A DNA stretch of 64,000 nt from Myxocyprinus asiaticus (GCF_019703515.2 NC_059362.1:31660326-31724325); one strand, 5' to 3'; numbered from the stretch's first letter, positions 1 to 11,249 are shown. Numbers and translations are program-made. The notes: generated by a model not told the origin, from the sequence alone.

Positions 1-15
1 AAAAGCCGTTCAGTG

Positions 16-47
<32 letters not shown>

Positions 48-255
48 TCCCCTTTTCTCCCAATTTGTAATGCCCAATTCCCACTAAGAAGGTCCTCGTT
101 GTGGTGCGGTTACTCACCTCAATCCGGGTGGCGGAGGACAAGTCTCAGTTGCCTCCACTTCTGAGACATTCGATCTGTGCATCTTATCACACTGCTCACT
201 GTGCATGACACCGCGGAGACTTACAGCATGTGGAGGCTCATGCTACTCTCTAGCA
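1..255 (-). mobile_element. 3' portion of a tRNA-derived SINE, with TA microsatellite
   Basis: Bases 44-255 hold the body of a common cyprinid repeat. I recognise the CAATCCGGGTGGCGGAGGAC core and the ACCGCGGAGACTTA stretch. Read on minus it ends in a T-to-A-rich tail and a (TA)n run at 16-38. The matching tRNA-like head of the same family, as I remember it, is seen separately at 11.2 kb. The copy is truncated at its 5' end. Confidence 0.6.
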
Positions 256-285
256 TTCTATCTAACATCTCCTTACAGGAATAAT

Positions 286-857
286 TGTATTTACTCACTC
301 TCATACCATCTCAGATGTGTTTTTTTCTTCTGCTGAACAAAGATTTTTAGAAGAATATCTCAGCTCTGTTAGTTTATGCTAGAATACAAGTGAATGGGTA
401 ACAAAACTTTGAAGCTCAGAAAGCACATAAAGGAAGCAATAAAGTCAATCTATGTCTTCAGAAGGGATATGATAAGTGTGGGTGAGAAACAGATATTTAA
501 ATCCTTTTTTACTAATAAATCTCCACTTTCCCATTCTTCTTGTGTTTTTGGTGATTCAATTCATTGTGCATATTGCCACCTACTGGGCAGGGAGGAGAAT
601 TAAAAGTAAAAAAAAAAAGGACTTTATATATTATAAAGTTATATATATTGTCGTATGAATTACTTTTATGCTGCCTCTATGTGCTTTTTGGAGCTTCAAA
701 GTTCAAACCATTCGCTTGCATTGTATGGACCAACAGAGCTGAGATATTCTTCTAAAAATCTTCATTTGTGTTCTGCAGAAGAAAGAAAGTCATACACATC
801 TGGGATGGCATGAGTGTGAGGAAATGAGAACTTTAAATGTTTTGGTGAACTATCCCT
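286..857. mobile_element. TTAA-type long-inverted-repeat element, copy A
   Basis: Two arms (286-500 and 640-857) are reverse-complement related. The right end reads GTGAACTATCCCT then TTAA (858-861). The centre carries the CACCTACTGGGCAGGGAGGAG stretch shared by the copies at 8.8 and 28.6 kb. The left tip is missing. Short ORFs inside it have no support as genes. Confidence 0.8.
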
Positions 858-861
858 TTAA

Positions 862-3065
862 TTTGATGCATAGAAGAAAGAAGTCATATGGATTTGGAAC
901 AACATGGTGGTGAATGATGACAATTTCCATTATTAACAATAATATTAAAAGAATTATTGTTATTATTAATCATTCTGTAATGCATGTTAAATGCATATCA
1001 TGCACTGGAATATAGGAGAGTAAACATCCATTATGTTATATGTGAAAGTAACTAGTTACTTATTACTTGAGTATTCTTTTTATTGGATACTTTCTTACTC
1101 TTACTCGAGTAATTTTTAACATTATTACACCTCTGAATTTTGCTTTAGTAACTTACATTTTAGACAAAATATGGCCAGGTATTTTGTCAATTTTTGCTCC
1201 GCTAATGGAAATAGTTCAAACTGAAAACATAACAGGACTAACCGTTGCCTGTTGCCTAGTAAAATACAGACTGACGGCCTGTCTTGAACACCATGAACAC
1301 AGACAAGCGAAGTGATATGCAACATATCAGCACTCTTGGAACGCCGCTAGGCCAATTAAACTTACAAATTGGAAATAAATGTTGCATAAATGAGAACAAT
1401 ACAAGCAGAACAATTATGCATGGGAAATAATAATACAAGTACTGTAGTTCTACCACTAGAATAGTACAACCTTGTTGTGTGTGATCTTTAATAAGTAGCT
1501 GAATTTTAATAGCATCACACAAAGACTTCATTGGCACTCAGGGGCTTTAGCTGTCTCATTGTTTTTGGGGGTCAAGTCAAATCATGGAGGGAGACACTTT
1601 ATAAATGTCAGGCACACACACACATTAGTGATCGTACATATGACCCCTGCCTCTTGATTCTGAGCACACACAAAACAAGAACTTGTTCAACCCTTAAAGC
1701 TGCTGTTGGCGAGTTGTCACTCTCATCAACAGAAGCAGTGCAGATTATAAGTGAAGGGCTGGTTCATCTCTTATCAGAGTCAACAGCTGTCCAAACCAAA
1801 TCAGAAAGTTACAATGTTCCTGCACTGATCTAAAGCTATGAGTGTGATTGAAGATCTCAAACGCTCTTCAAGTCTTGCCACAGTGCTACAATGCTAATGC
1901 TAAATCTCTTTTGAGGATCCCATTTTTAAATATTACCACCTTTTTTTTTTACACTTTTAAAGTGGACATATTGCGGATCACAGGTACTATGTACATATGC
2001 CATACATTTCAGAACTCAAAACTCCCTCCCCAGTCCACCCATTTGTTGAAAATAAGCTGCAAAAAATGGGTTATTCAAAAATTGTTATGGTTACAATATC
2101 ACAATCAAGAGCACATTAACATATGAACATCAACATATGGGACACATGATGTGGATTTCATAACAGAGGTAATTTACATATAGAAATCTTGAAGGTACAC
2201 AACCAAAAAATATTAAATTAATAAATTGTTAAATTCTAACAGTCAGAGAGAAGGTGGAAAATGTTCATGGCTCTTGGTGCAAGAAACTTAATATTATAAG
2301 CAGACTTCAAAAGTGTAGAATGCCTCCCCCTTTAAAAGGTTCTCTTTGCATTAGTTCATATTTTTTGCTTTTGTTTTGAACATGTATGGCGGCACTTTGC
2401 ATGTTACTGCTTCCAATGAAAAATGTGTGTTGTTGCAGTCTCCATTTCAAAAGTCATTTTGGATGAAAGTGTCTGCAAAATAAATAAATGTCAAGGCTCC
2501 ACAATGAGGATGGCCCGATGTCCCGGGCCCATATTTGGCCATTCAACCATCATTTGCTCATTTGGGCCAGTGCTGCATTTATGCTGTCAATTCAGTTTGC
2601 ATTCAGAGCAAACAACAGCCGAGCAAGCAGATGCAAAAGAGTGAGGGGGTGTACACAACAGACAAGTCCTTGTGTTCAAACAGCTAGACTGGGCCCAAAA
2701 GAACAAACTAGAACTAGAACGTTTTTTAACTTGACATGTGCAAAAGACTGAGGAGATGTACACACAGGGCATGTTCACAAACCCAAAAGAACACAGTGGT
2801 CTTTAGATTACTTTTGTTTACTTGACACAAACTTTAAAGCCAAGACTTTAAAACAATTGCGGTGTTTGCAAACATTGTTACTCAACATGTTGACTGCATC
2901 CCTTTGCAGCCAACAGTTAAATGACTGGTGTGTTCTGGGCTGCACCTGGGTACCAATAGTAAGAGAGAAAGAGGAAGTCAACTGGAAAGATAAGAGAGTG
3001 AGAGAAACAGTGGTATCAGCTGTGGCTGTGTGCCCACAGACTCAACAAGACCAACTCTGATCTGC
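862..3065. other. stxbp5 intron 4 DNA, no gene seen
   Basis: AT-rich intron with scattered repeat fragments. Bases 1040-1130 are a run of TTACTTG/TACTC-type palindromic repeats like the ends of a common fish element. A CA repeat follows at 3066-3090. I looked for stxbp5 exon 5 on the minus strand and did not find it. Confidence 0.5.
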
Positions 3066-3090
3066 CACACACACACACACACACACACAC
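3066..3090. repeat. (CA)n microsatellite
   Basis: About 12 uninterrupted CA units. Confidence 0.95.
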
Positions 3091-3173
3091 GGTCATGTAT
3101 CGCTTACACTGATTAGTTGCCTACATGCACACACACGCTCAGAACAAGTGTAGATTAAGTGACCGTGGCTGAC

Positions 3174-3274
3174 CTCTCCTTGTTGAACTTGAGTGAGTGC
3201 AGCACAGCTGGTCTCTTCTGTCGTAAATTCCATAGGTGAACACTGTCATCAGCCAAAGCACTAACCAGTGCCCC
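3174..3274 (-). CDS. stxbp5: stxbp5 exon 4
   Basis: Minus-strand exon of 101 bp, acceptor TTGTAG and donor GTCAGC. It reads GALVSALADDSVHLWNLRQ then KRPAVLHSLKFNKER, a WD40 strand with the canonical D-x-x-x-x-L-W-N-L ending. The last codon is split (AG plus a base from exon 5, which is off the left edge). ALADD rather than SSDD points to STXBP5 and not STXBP5L. Confidence 0.94.
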
Positions 3275-3723
3275 CTACAACACAGAAAGAAAGATAAGCA
3301 AAGTAAACTGTATTTAAACATAATATTAAGAGAAATTTTAGGTGATCTAATAAATAATTGGACAGCAGTAAATACAGGTTCTAAAAAAAAGTTTTGTGAT
3401 CCAAATCACTCAAACCACATTACCAGAGGTATTCATTGTCATTTAGAACGCATGTTACCACATCACATCTGTAGTGTAAATACTAATCCGGACAAAAGTG
3501 AAGGGCTGCCTACGTTTTAAACTTTGCCAGATATGCATGGATTTTAAAGAAAATAGAAAAATGCATACATGTACAAGACTTGCACAGAAATTCTTAAATA
3601 TGCCTGACATACACATGCAGAGACTAAATTCAGTTATTAAAATTCAAGTATATTTGAAAGAAAGGGTGCACGATTTTTGCCCTTTTTTACGCTTTATCAA
3701 CACACATTAAACCAGTTTCTCGA

Positions 3724-3885
3724 AGTTGTGTCGATGTAGTGACACTAGGGGTCACTCTTGGGAGCCCGAGACACCTCTGGTCTTTGATAAAAGGCCAATG
3801 AAAATTGGCAAGTTGTATTTTCATGCCACTCCCCCGGACATACGGGTATAAAAGGAGCTGGTATGCAACCACTCATTCAGATTTT
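3724..3885 (+). repeat. Left inverted terminal repeat of the DIRS element
   Basis: It matches, reverse complemented and with few differences, 7945-8106. It begins GTGTCGATGTAGTGACACTA and contains a TATA box (TATAAAAG at 3847-3854), so it probably carries the element promoter. Confidence 0.9.
3847..3854 (+). promoter_or_regulatory. TATA box in the DIRS left repeat
   Basis: TATAAAAG sits about 260 bases before the gag start at 4112. The same motif appears inverted in the right repeat. Confidence 0.6.
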
Positions 3886-4111
3886 CTCTTCGGAGCTGAA
3901 CGGTCGATGTCTACTGAGCTGACTGTTCATTCAACTCTGCTGGATCTGACATCGCATTTCAGCGGCTTCTCCCTCCTCTGCACTGGTGCACTGCAGAGAA
4001 CGCCCCTGGGTGCTTCGGCAGAAAAAAGAAAGTATATTTTCCTGAAAGAGTATATTTCTCTAAAAGAGCGGCACACACGGAACGTCTTTTTGAAGATGCG
4101 TCTTTTTAAAG

Positions 4112-4945
4112 ATGCCTTTCCGATTGTGTGTTATTCCTGGTTGCGGTCGTTACCTCTCAACTTCAGATGGTCATGATCGCTGTCTTTCGTGTCTGGGCAC
4201 GACCCACACGAAGGCAGCGTTCGTGGATGGTTCATGTTCTCACTGCGAGAACATGACCATGGCAACGTTGCGGTCGCGGCTTGCTTTCATAAGAAAGCAA
4301 GCCACCACAGCGGCTCCCCGCCTTGGTCTTTCTACCTACGGGTTTGAGACCAGCGCGGCTAGCACTGGGGGCGATTTGGGGATCACAATGGGACCGCCTC
4401 CGCCGGGTATCCCCCCGCGGTCCTCCCATTCCTCAGCACGCTCGTCTGCCCCGATCGGGCTTCCGGATGAGTCCGCCGGCTCGTCTCACGGCGAGTTCAA
4501 CCTCTTGTTCGGAGCCCGCAAAGCTGATGAGCTCTCGAGCGCAGCATCGGGGAGCGGGCTTGTCCAGTCGGACGCAGAAGCCTCAGCTGGGCTCCCCCCT
4601 TCAGGGACGATTGCCAAATCACAGGCTGATGCAGTGATGACGGACATGCTATCCCGGGCAGCTGCGCCCCACTCCAGTGCCTTTCTTCCCGGAAGTGCAC
4701 GAGGAGCTGACAAAATCGTGGGAGGCACCTTTTACTACCCGGTCCCGATTTCTCAGTTCCCCCGCCCTCACTACCCTCGATGGCGGGGCAGCCAGGGGCT
4801 ATACAGTGATTCCCCCGGTTGATAAGGCACTCGCGGTGCACCTATGCCCGCAGAGTGCCGCCACCTGGCGTGGACACCCAAAGCTCGTGTCCAAGCCCTG
4901 TAGGTTCACATCGTCCCTGACGGCCAAAGCCTACAGCGCTGCTGG
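4112..4945 (+). pseudogene. DIRS gag-like protein, frameshifted and truncated
   Basis: The ATG at 4112 opens MPFRLCVIPGCGRYL, with a cysteine- and histidine-rich head (CVIPGC, HDRCLSCLGTTH, CSHC) that may bind nucleic acid. A long serine- and proline-rich region follows. After about 4675 the family-like reading (FFPEVHEELTKSWEAP, then VHLCPQSAATWRG and AYSAAGQ) moves to another frame, so a one-base frameshift has occurred. The first frame stops at 4820-4822. The C-terminal part of gag is lost in the internal deletion that starts at about 4943. Confidence 0.8.
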
Positions 4946-4954
4946 ACAAAGGCG

Positions 4955-5989
4955 TTCAAACAGAAAACAGTGGTTCCACTGAAAATCTTTCAGAGGCTCC
5001 TGGGGCATATGGCATCCTCAGCGGTGGCCACCCCGCTCGGGTTGATGCATATGAGACCGCTTAAGCACTGGCTTCAGACACGAGTCCCGAGATGGGCATG
5101 GCGCCGCGGGACACATCATGTGGCCATCACGCCGGTCTGTCACCGTCTCTTCAGCCCTTGGACTGACCATTCGTTCCTACGGGCAGGAATTCCCCTAGAG
5201 CAGGTCTCCAGGTGTGTCGTGGTCACAACAGATGCCTCCAAAACGGGCTGGGGCACTGTTTGCAATGGGCACGCAGCCGCCGCCTTATGGACGGGCCCGT
5301 GGCTGCGTTGGCACATCAACTGCCTCGAGTTGCTGGCAATTATGCTCACCCTGCGGAGGTTCCGGCCGTTGATCCAGGGCAAGCACTTGTTAGTTCGGAC
5401 AGACAACATGGCAACGGTAGCACATATCAACCGCCAAGGCGGCCTGTGGTCTCGTTGTATGTCACAACTCGCCTGCCGTCTCCTCCTCTGGAGTCAGCAG
5501 CACTTCAAGTCGCTGCGAGCCACTCACATCCCGGGCGACCTCAACACTGCAGCAGACGCGCTGTCATGGCAGGTTACCCTCAGGGGAGAGTGGAGACTCC
5601 ACCCGCAGTTGGTCCAGCTGATTTGGAGTCAATTCGGACAGGCACAGGTAGACCTGTTCGCCTCCCAAGAATCCTCCCACTGCCCGCTCTAGTACGCCCT
5701 GACCGAGGCACCTCTCGGCATAGACGCGCTGGCACACAGCTGGCCCCCTGGCCTGCGCAAATATGCGTTTCCCCCAGTGAGCCTACTTGCACAGACTCTG
5801 TGGAAGGTCAGGGAGGACGAGGAGCAGGTCGTACTGGTAGCACCCTAATGGCCCACCCAGACGTGGTTCTCGGACCTCACGCCCCTCGCGACAGCCCCCC
5901 CTGGCGAATTCCCCTGAGGAAGGACTTCTTTCTCAGGGACGGGGCACCATCTGGCACCCACGACCAGACCTCTGGTATCTCCATGTCTG
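4955..5989 (+). pseudogene. DIRS RNase H domain with reverse transcriptase remnant
   Basis: The frame containing 4970-5692 starts with the tail of the reverse transcriptase (VPLKIFQRLLGHMASSA). It then carries a complete-looking RNase H: TTDAS, CLELLA, VRTDN and NTAADALS give the acidic set D88, E120, D145 and D196, counted from the ATG at 4970. The catalytic reverse transcriptase core is absent. The same frame is stopped at 5690 (TAG), 5846 (TAA) and 5915 (TGA). A short frame change lies between about 5918 and 6010. In an intact element this would be the pol protein that copies the RNA. Confidence 0.85.
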
Positions 5990-7021
5990 GCCCCTGGACG
6001 GGACGTGGAAGACCTAAGTGGTCTACCACCCGTGGTGTTAGACACGATCACTCAGGCTAGGGCCCCCTCTACGAGGCGCCTGTATGCCTTTAAGTGGCGT
6101 CTGTTCGCTAAGTTGTGTTCTTCCCGACGGGAAGACCCCCAGAAATGCGCAGTCGGAGCGGTGCTTTCCTTCCTGCAGGAGTGGTTGGAAGGGCGGCTGT
6201 CCCCTTCCACCTAGAAGGTGTACGTTGCTGCTATAGCAGCACACCACAACACAGTGGACGGTAAGTCCTTAGGGAAGCATGACCTGATCATCAGGTTCCT
6301 GAGAGGCGCCAGGAGGCTGAACCCCTCCAGACCGCGCCTCGTTCCCTCATGGGACCTCTCTGTAGTTCTTCAGGGTCAACAGAGAGCCCCCTTTGAGCCT
6401 TTGCAGTCAGCCAGGCTTAAGGCACTCTCCTTGAAGACTGCCCTCCTGACTGCGCTCACTTCCATCAAGAGGGTAGGAGAACTGCAAGCGTTCTCTGTCA
6501 GCGAAACGTGCCTGGAGTTCGGTCCGGGCTACTCTCACATGATCTTGAGACCCCGACCAGGCTAATGTCCCAAGGTTCCCACGACCCCTTTTAGGGACCA
6601 GGTGGTGAACCTGCGAGCACTGCCCCAGGAATAGGCAGACCCAGCCCTGTTGTTGCTGTGTCCGGTGCGTGCTTTACGCATCTATTTGGATCGCACGCAG
6701 AGCTTTAGGATCTCTGAGCAGCTCTTTGTCTGCTTTGGTGCACAGCGGAAAGGAAGCACTGTCTCCAAGCAGAGGATCGCCCACTGGCTCATTGACTCCA
6801 TAGATATGCCATATCACGCCCAGGACGTGCCGCCCCAGGTAGGGCTACAAGCCCATTCTACCAGGGGTGTAGCGGCCTCCTTGGCCCTGGCCAGGGGTGC
6901 CTCTCTAACAGACATTTGCAGAGCAGCGGGCTGGGCAACACCCAACACCTTTACGAGGTTCTACAACCTCCGGGTGGAACCGGTTTCATCCGGGGTAGTG
7001 GCATGCAATACAAGCGGATAA
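5990..7021 (+). pseudogene. DIRS tyrosine recombinase, interrupted by stops
   Basis: One frame runs from about 6005 to 7021 with stops at 6212 (TAG), 6563 (TAA) and 6632 (TAG). The N-terminal core-binding part reads ARAPSTRRLYAFKWRLF. The catalytic arginine is in SIKRVGELQ. HSTRG (about 6854-6868), GWATPNTF and the tyrosine in TRFYNL (codon 6962-6964) supply the H-x-x-R, W and Y of the family. Intact enzymes integrate the circular DNA copy without a target-site duplication. All main catalytic residues remain; only the stops disable it. Confidence 0.88.
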
Positions 7022-7772
7022 GCCCGGGATAACCGGCTGGGTGTATCGCTTACACATAGCGCCTTTCACCTCCTCTGAGCTGAAGACGTGTGCCATTAAT
7101 TCCCAGTAGTGTTCACAAACTGTGTTCCCTGGTTTACTTCCTCCGAGCCCTGTGGCAGTCGAGTTTTCGGAGAGACTCGCTGCCAGCCCAGTACACATGC
7201 TAACTAAGTGCCCTGTTCTGGGGTAGGTGCTCCGCATGTGGCAGTTCCCTGTAAGGTAACACCATGCGATGTATATCTTCCGCTAATTCGTTTCCCTGTT
7301 GGCAAACTGCGTCTTCCTTGGGCAGAGCCCCCTCTGCCACAGTCTCCATGTTTGTAGTAACTCCTCCCCCGTTGGGTAGGATCTACCATGAGACTTCTCC
7401 ACATGGTTGGCAAGACCATGTGATGTATATTCCACTTAAATATTCCCCCCTCTCTCTGGGCGAGGTGTGGTCTCCGCGGTGTCCTCCCCTTGGGAGGGAC
7501 ACCCCCCGACTAGACCTGGTGGCCCAGTCGGATAATCCTCCTTGTTATTTAGGGAGTGGAAAAAAGAAGGGGAAAAGCAGCCACAACTGGGCTAGCCTGT
7601 GTCTATCTTTTGGGTAGTCAACTTGTCCCCAGAGCCGTTCGACACTCATAACTATGTTGGGGGAGGTTACGTGTCGGCCTGGTGCGCTGGCTACGAGGCA
7701 CACAGTTGTCTGCCCGTCACTCACCGCCAGTTCACGTAACACAGTTCAGCCAGTTGTGGCGTTTTGTATAGA
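7022..7772 (+). other. DIRS 3' untranslated region
   Basis: Sequence between the recombinase stop and the terminal structure. No conserved coding signal was seen in any frame. Pyrimidine-rich stretches occur at about 7430-7500. Confidence 0.6.
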
Positions 7773-7880
7773 GACCCCTAGTGTCACTACATTGACACAA
7801 TGTCGAGTGAGTGACAGATAGGGAACATCCTGGTTACTTGCGTAACCTCTGTTCCCTGATGGAGGGAACGAGATGTTGTG
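7773..7880 (+). repeat. Internal complementary region of the DIRS element
   Basis: 7773-7799 directly repeats 8077-8105 (CCCCTAGTGTCACTACAT). 7826-7877 is the reverse complement of 8108-8157 (for example CTTGCGTAACCTC against GAGGTTACGCAAG). This is the template that lets DIRS elements rebuild their ends through a circle. Confidence 0.88.
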
Positions 7881-7944
7881 TCCCTCCTGCCACAACGCTG
7901 AACTACCCACTGAAATGGCCGGACCTTGTCTCGGCTCCTCAGCA

Positions 7945-8106
7945 TAAAACCTGAATGAGTGGTTGCATACCAGCTCCTTTTATACCCGTATGTCTGGAGG
8001 AGTGGCATGCAAATACCACTCGCCAATTTTCATTGGCCTTTTATCAAAGACCAGAGGTGTCTCGGGCTCCCAAGAGTGACCCCTAGTGTCACTACATCGA
8101 CACAAA
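7945..8106 (-). repeat. Right inverted terminal repeat of the DIRS element
   Basis: Reverse complement of 3724-3885. It differs at a few sites, for example GTCTGGAGGAG against the left-side CCCCCGGAC. An outer extension, 8107-8157, is present only on this side; the left end seems clipped. Confidence 0.9.
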
Positions 8107-8771
8107 GTCTCATTCCCTCCATCAGGGAATGGAGGTTACGCAAGGAACCAGGACGGTTTTATCATTTGGAACAGATCTCAATACAAGGTTGAAACAGGTT
8201 TAGAGAGAGAAAGTTATAGACACACACACAAATAACATACTCCAGCACAGGTAACCTATAGATTCTGCAGCATTTCTGTAGGATGGGAAGATTATAGATA
8301 CAGTGGTGGGTGGTAGATTTATACTGTATATATGTGCATGTGAGAGACAGAACTGAGTGGAAAAATAAATCAAAAGAGATACAGTGTGGGTGGGACAGAC
8401 AGAGGGAAGGAGGAGGAATGCTAGCACAAAATACCTCCTTTGCATCTAGGAACTGGCATATTCAGCCCAAACACACACAGACACTGCCTTTCAGGGTAAT
8501 ACAGGCTGAATATAAAACAGAGTCTGTACTTTCTCCCAGGTGTGTACAGGCTCTGTTTGGTGTGCTGAGTCACACATAAACACACACACATCTATCTGTA
8601 ATGACAGTAAATCAGACATATGAACAAGCCCTAATGAATGTGTGGGGGAACTCAAAATAACGTCTCAGCTTTCATGAAAAGCTGAAGAAACCATGCCATT
8701 ACAATCTAGCATACTGCAAATTTATCAAACAATCATACTGCAAACAATTCTATTCTTAATCATTATTTTAA

Positions 8772-9219
8772 AGGGATAGTTCACCCAAAAATATCTTCAG
8801 AAGCAATATAATAAGTGTGGGTGAGAAACAGTACAATATTTAAGTCCTTTTTTACAATCAATCTCCATTTGTTTGTGGTTATTCCCATTCTTTGCACATA
8901 TCCCCACCTACTGGGCAGGGAGGAGAATTTACAGTTAAAAAAAGGACTTAAATATTGATCTGTTTCTCACCCACACCAATTTTGCTTCTGAAGATATGGA
9001 TTTACCCACTGGAGTCTTATGGATTACTTTTATGCTGCCTTTATGTGCATTTTGGAGCTTCAAAAATTTGGTACCCATTCACTTGCATTGTGAGGAACTA
9101 CAGAGCTTAAATATTCTTCTAAAAATAATCAGCAGTCTGTGTTTAGCAAAAGAAAGAAAGTCATACACATCTGGCATGGCATGAGGGAGAGAATTTTCAT
9201 GTTTGGGTGAACTATCCCT
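8772..9219. mobile_element. TTAA-type long-inverted-repeat element, copy B
   Basis: It is bounded by TTAA at 8768-8771 and 9220-9223, with ends AGGGATAGTTCACCC and GGGTGAACTATCCCT. The left arm has lost about 200 bases compared with copy C (it jumps from CCCAAAAA to TATCTTCAGAAGC). The right arm is nearly full. Confidence 0.88.
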
Positions 9220-9223
9220 TTAA

Positions 9224-10059
9224 TGCATCTTTACTGTACACAGCTGAGTGAAGGCTGCTCTGAGCAGGCTCTGTATCTCCGCCAAATTCTGTGTAAAGAC
9301 ACAATGCCTCATAAAAGGCATATTAAAAAGCCACCTCTGGCTCACTTCAGCCCCTAGTACCAAAGGCAGCTCTGATGCTGATTTGGCTCTGTGTAAACAA
9401 AATGCAGCATTAGAGCAAACTAAAAATTTGTCATTGTCATCGTGACAGGATATATATGTTTATAATGTATACTTTATATTTGCTTCTAAAATGTCAATTT
9501 TGTTCTCAATTTTTTACTTAAAGGTCAAAACCTCACTACATTTATTTTATTTCTTATTTTATAAAAGCCATTTTTGCAGTGTGCACAACTAGAATTTGCT
9601 GACTTTAATTTTTCAAAGTGTTCTAATGTGCTACCCCACCTAAACCAAACAGTCTCAAATGTTAAAAGCAAGTTAAGATGCATTTAAAATTAATTCAAGA
9701 AGAAACTCTTCTCTAAATAGCCAAATTGTCTGGTGCATGCAGATTGTACTAATCGTCTTGACACTAAGATGTGCGATCTACAAGACAGCTTAGTGTAAGA
9801 GATTCCTGTGGTCTTGGCTATTGGCAACACTCTAGGGAGGAAATGGTAATATCAGCTTCCTCTGTAGGGTCCCTCCAGGGCCACTTTGGAGGACAAGAGG
9901 GTTTATGGCAGCAAAGGCTCAGTGTTAAGGGATCATCTAAGCCTCTTGAGGCTTCATCATGGATTATTTAAACTGCCTCTCGGAGCTCAGGGGGAAATAG
10001 GCTCTTAGCATGGTGTTGAGCAGGACACAGAAAGAGAGACAAAAAAGAGAAAGGCTCAC
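9224..10059. other. stxbp5 intron 3 DNA, no gene seen
   Basis: Unique-looking intron DNA with no recognisable element. Confidence 0.4.
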
Positions 10060-10141
10060 CTCGTTTATGAGAAACTGTAGCTGGATGACGGCCGCTCCAC
10101 TCTCGTGCTGACAGTAGCACTCCACACCGGGTTGGCCAAAT
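10060..10141 (-). CDS. stxbp5: stxbp5 exon 3
   Basis: Minus-strand exon of 82 bp, acceptor ATTTCAG and donor GTGAGC. After the shared codon it reads FGQPGVECYCQHESGAAV then IQLQFLINE, which matches the highly conserved tomosyn segment after the first WD40 blade. It is separated from exon 2 by about 36 kb of transposon-rich intron. The exon ends in phase 0 and joins exon 4 directly. Confidence 0.95.
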
Positions 10142-10262
10142 CTGAAATAGTTCTGAGTCAAAGAAACCAATTTAAGAACAGTGAGACTAACAAGACTGTG
10201 GCAGTTTGGATCACCGTCCAACCTAAAAAAAACAAAACACATTCTAAAAACATGCCACTTAA

Positions 10263-10303
10263 AGGAAAAGTTCACTCAAAAATGACATTTCTGTCATTAT
10301 TTA
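10263..10303. mobile_element. TTAA-type element, left tip, split by an insertion
   Basis: After TTAA (10259-10262) comes AGGAAAAGTTCACTCAAAAA, a diverged end of the same family. It is interrupted at 10304 and continues at 10624 (CTTACCTTCATGTTGTCCCA) to about 10790. Confidence 0.75.
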
Positions 10304-10620
10304 CACCCTGTCTACGCCATAAGTGTTCATTGATGTGACATGACACGACGCAACGGCTTAAGGCTGTCTACACGGAAAGAGTCGAAGTGAATATTCTAAA
10401 TGACACGCAGACAGTACGGACCATTCAGCTGTGAGCTCAAGAAATAAAGTGGCTAGAGTAGCTCTGCAGTGCGTCAGCAATATAACAGGGCATTCGTTTA
10501 CTGCCGGTGCTACGTGACGTGCCGCAATGGATGTTTCCAGTGTAGACAACGTCACTTATAAGAATGGAAAATATATGCTTTTGACGTGACACAACGCTCA
10601 CGTCCAGTGTAGGTAGGGTG
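10304..10620. mobile_element. 317 bp inverted-repeat element with TTA duplication
   Basis: Ends CACCCTGTCTACGCC and, inverted, CACCCTACCTACACT. It is flanked by TTA at 10301-10303 and 10621-10623, and removing it restores the interrupted TTAA-type element. The 3-bp TTA duplication suggests the PIF/Harbinger group. No coding capacity. Confidence 0.7.
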
Positions 10621-11058
10621 TTACTTACCTTCATGTTGTCCCAAACCTGCATGACTTTCTTTCTTCCACAAAATGTGAATTTTTGAAGAATATCCTGGCC
10701 CTGGCCACTCTTTTCCAGATAATAAAAGTGAATAAGGACTGGAGCTGTCAAGCTCCAAAATGTCAAAAAGCAACATAAAATCATCATAAAAGTGGTCTAT
10801 ATGACTCTAATGCTATATACCAAGTCACCTAGTCATACAATAGCTTTGTGTGAGGAAGACCGAAATAAGCCACTGTTCCGGCAAAATGTCAGTCATTGTT
10901 CATTCTCTGTGGACAACATACAAGTTAATTACCATAGCCAATCTGTGGCATGACTGCTGACAATGAAGTCTGTCAGTCACTGTCAAAACTACTATCCGAA
11001 TTTGGTAATGAAGGAGAACAGCTCACTTTATGTATATTATTGTTTGAACAAAATTTTC

Positions 11059-11249
11059 CACTGAGAACAAACCACATTATAGCAACCACGAGGAGGTTAC
11101 CCCATGTGACTCTACCCTCCTTAGCAAATGGGCCAATTTGGTTGCTTAGGAGACCTGGCTGGAATCACTCAGCACACCCTGGGATTTGAACTAGCGAACT
11201 CCAGGGGTGGTAGCCAGCGTCTTTACCACTGAGCTACCCAGGCACCCTC
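11059..11249 (-). mobile_element. tRNA-derived SINE head
   Basis: Read on minus it starts with a tRNA-like region. The A box is TAGCTCAGTGGTAAAG (plus strand about 11221-11236) and the B box is AGTTCAAATCCC (plus strand 11181-11192). The family body follows (CCAGCCAGGTCTCCTAAGC). The 3' part of the family is missing here but is seen at 44-255. It is not a working tRNA gene. Confidence 0.75.

Larger units (their letters stand above)
3721..8157 (+). mobile_element. DIRS-type tyrosine-recombinase retrotransposon, internally deleted
   Basis: A 4.4 kb element with inverted terminal repeats (left about 3724-3885, right about 7945-8106), a gag-like ORF, an RNase H domain and a tyrosine recombinase, in that order on the plus strand. 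An internal complementary region at 7826-7877 is the reverse complement of the right outer edge (8108-8157), the hallmark of DIRS elements. Most of the reverse transcriptase is missing: gag sequence runs into the RNase H side at about 4943-4970. The coding part has several in-frame stops and frameshifts, so this copy is dead. It lies in stxbp5 intron 3, opposite to the gene. Confidence 0.92.

Noticed and set aside
1..3173. Search for stxbp5 exon 5 on minus
   Set aside because: No stretch with the expected tomosyn continuation and splice sites was found; it must lie outside the window.
4232..4841. Several minus-strand ORFs over the DIRS gag
   Set aside because: They are shadows of the plus-strand gag reading, with no motif of their own.
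5212..6060. 282-codon plus-strand ORF over the DIRS RNase H region
   Set aside because: It is an alternate frame; the real frame shows RNase H residues and this one shows none.
11150..11249. Possible tRNA gene
   Set aside because: A and B boxes are present but the cloverleaf is diverged and the sequence continues into a SINE body.
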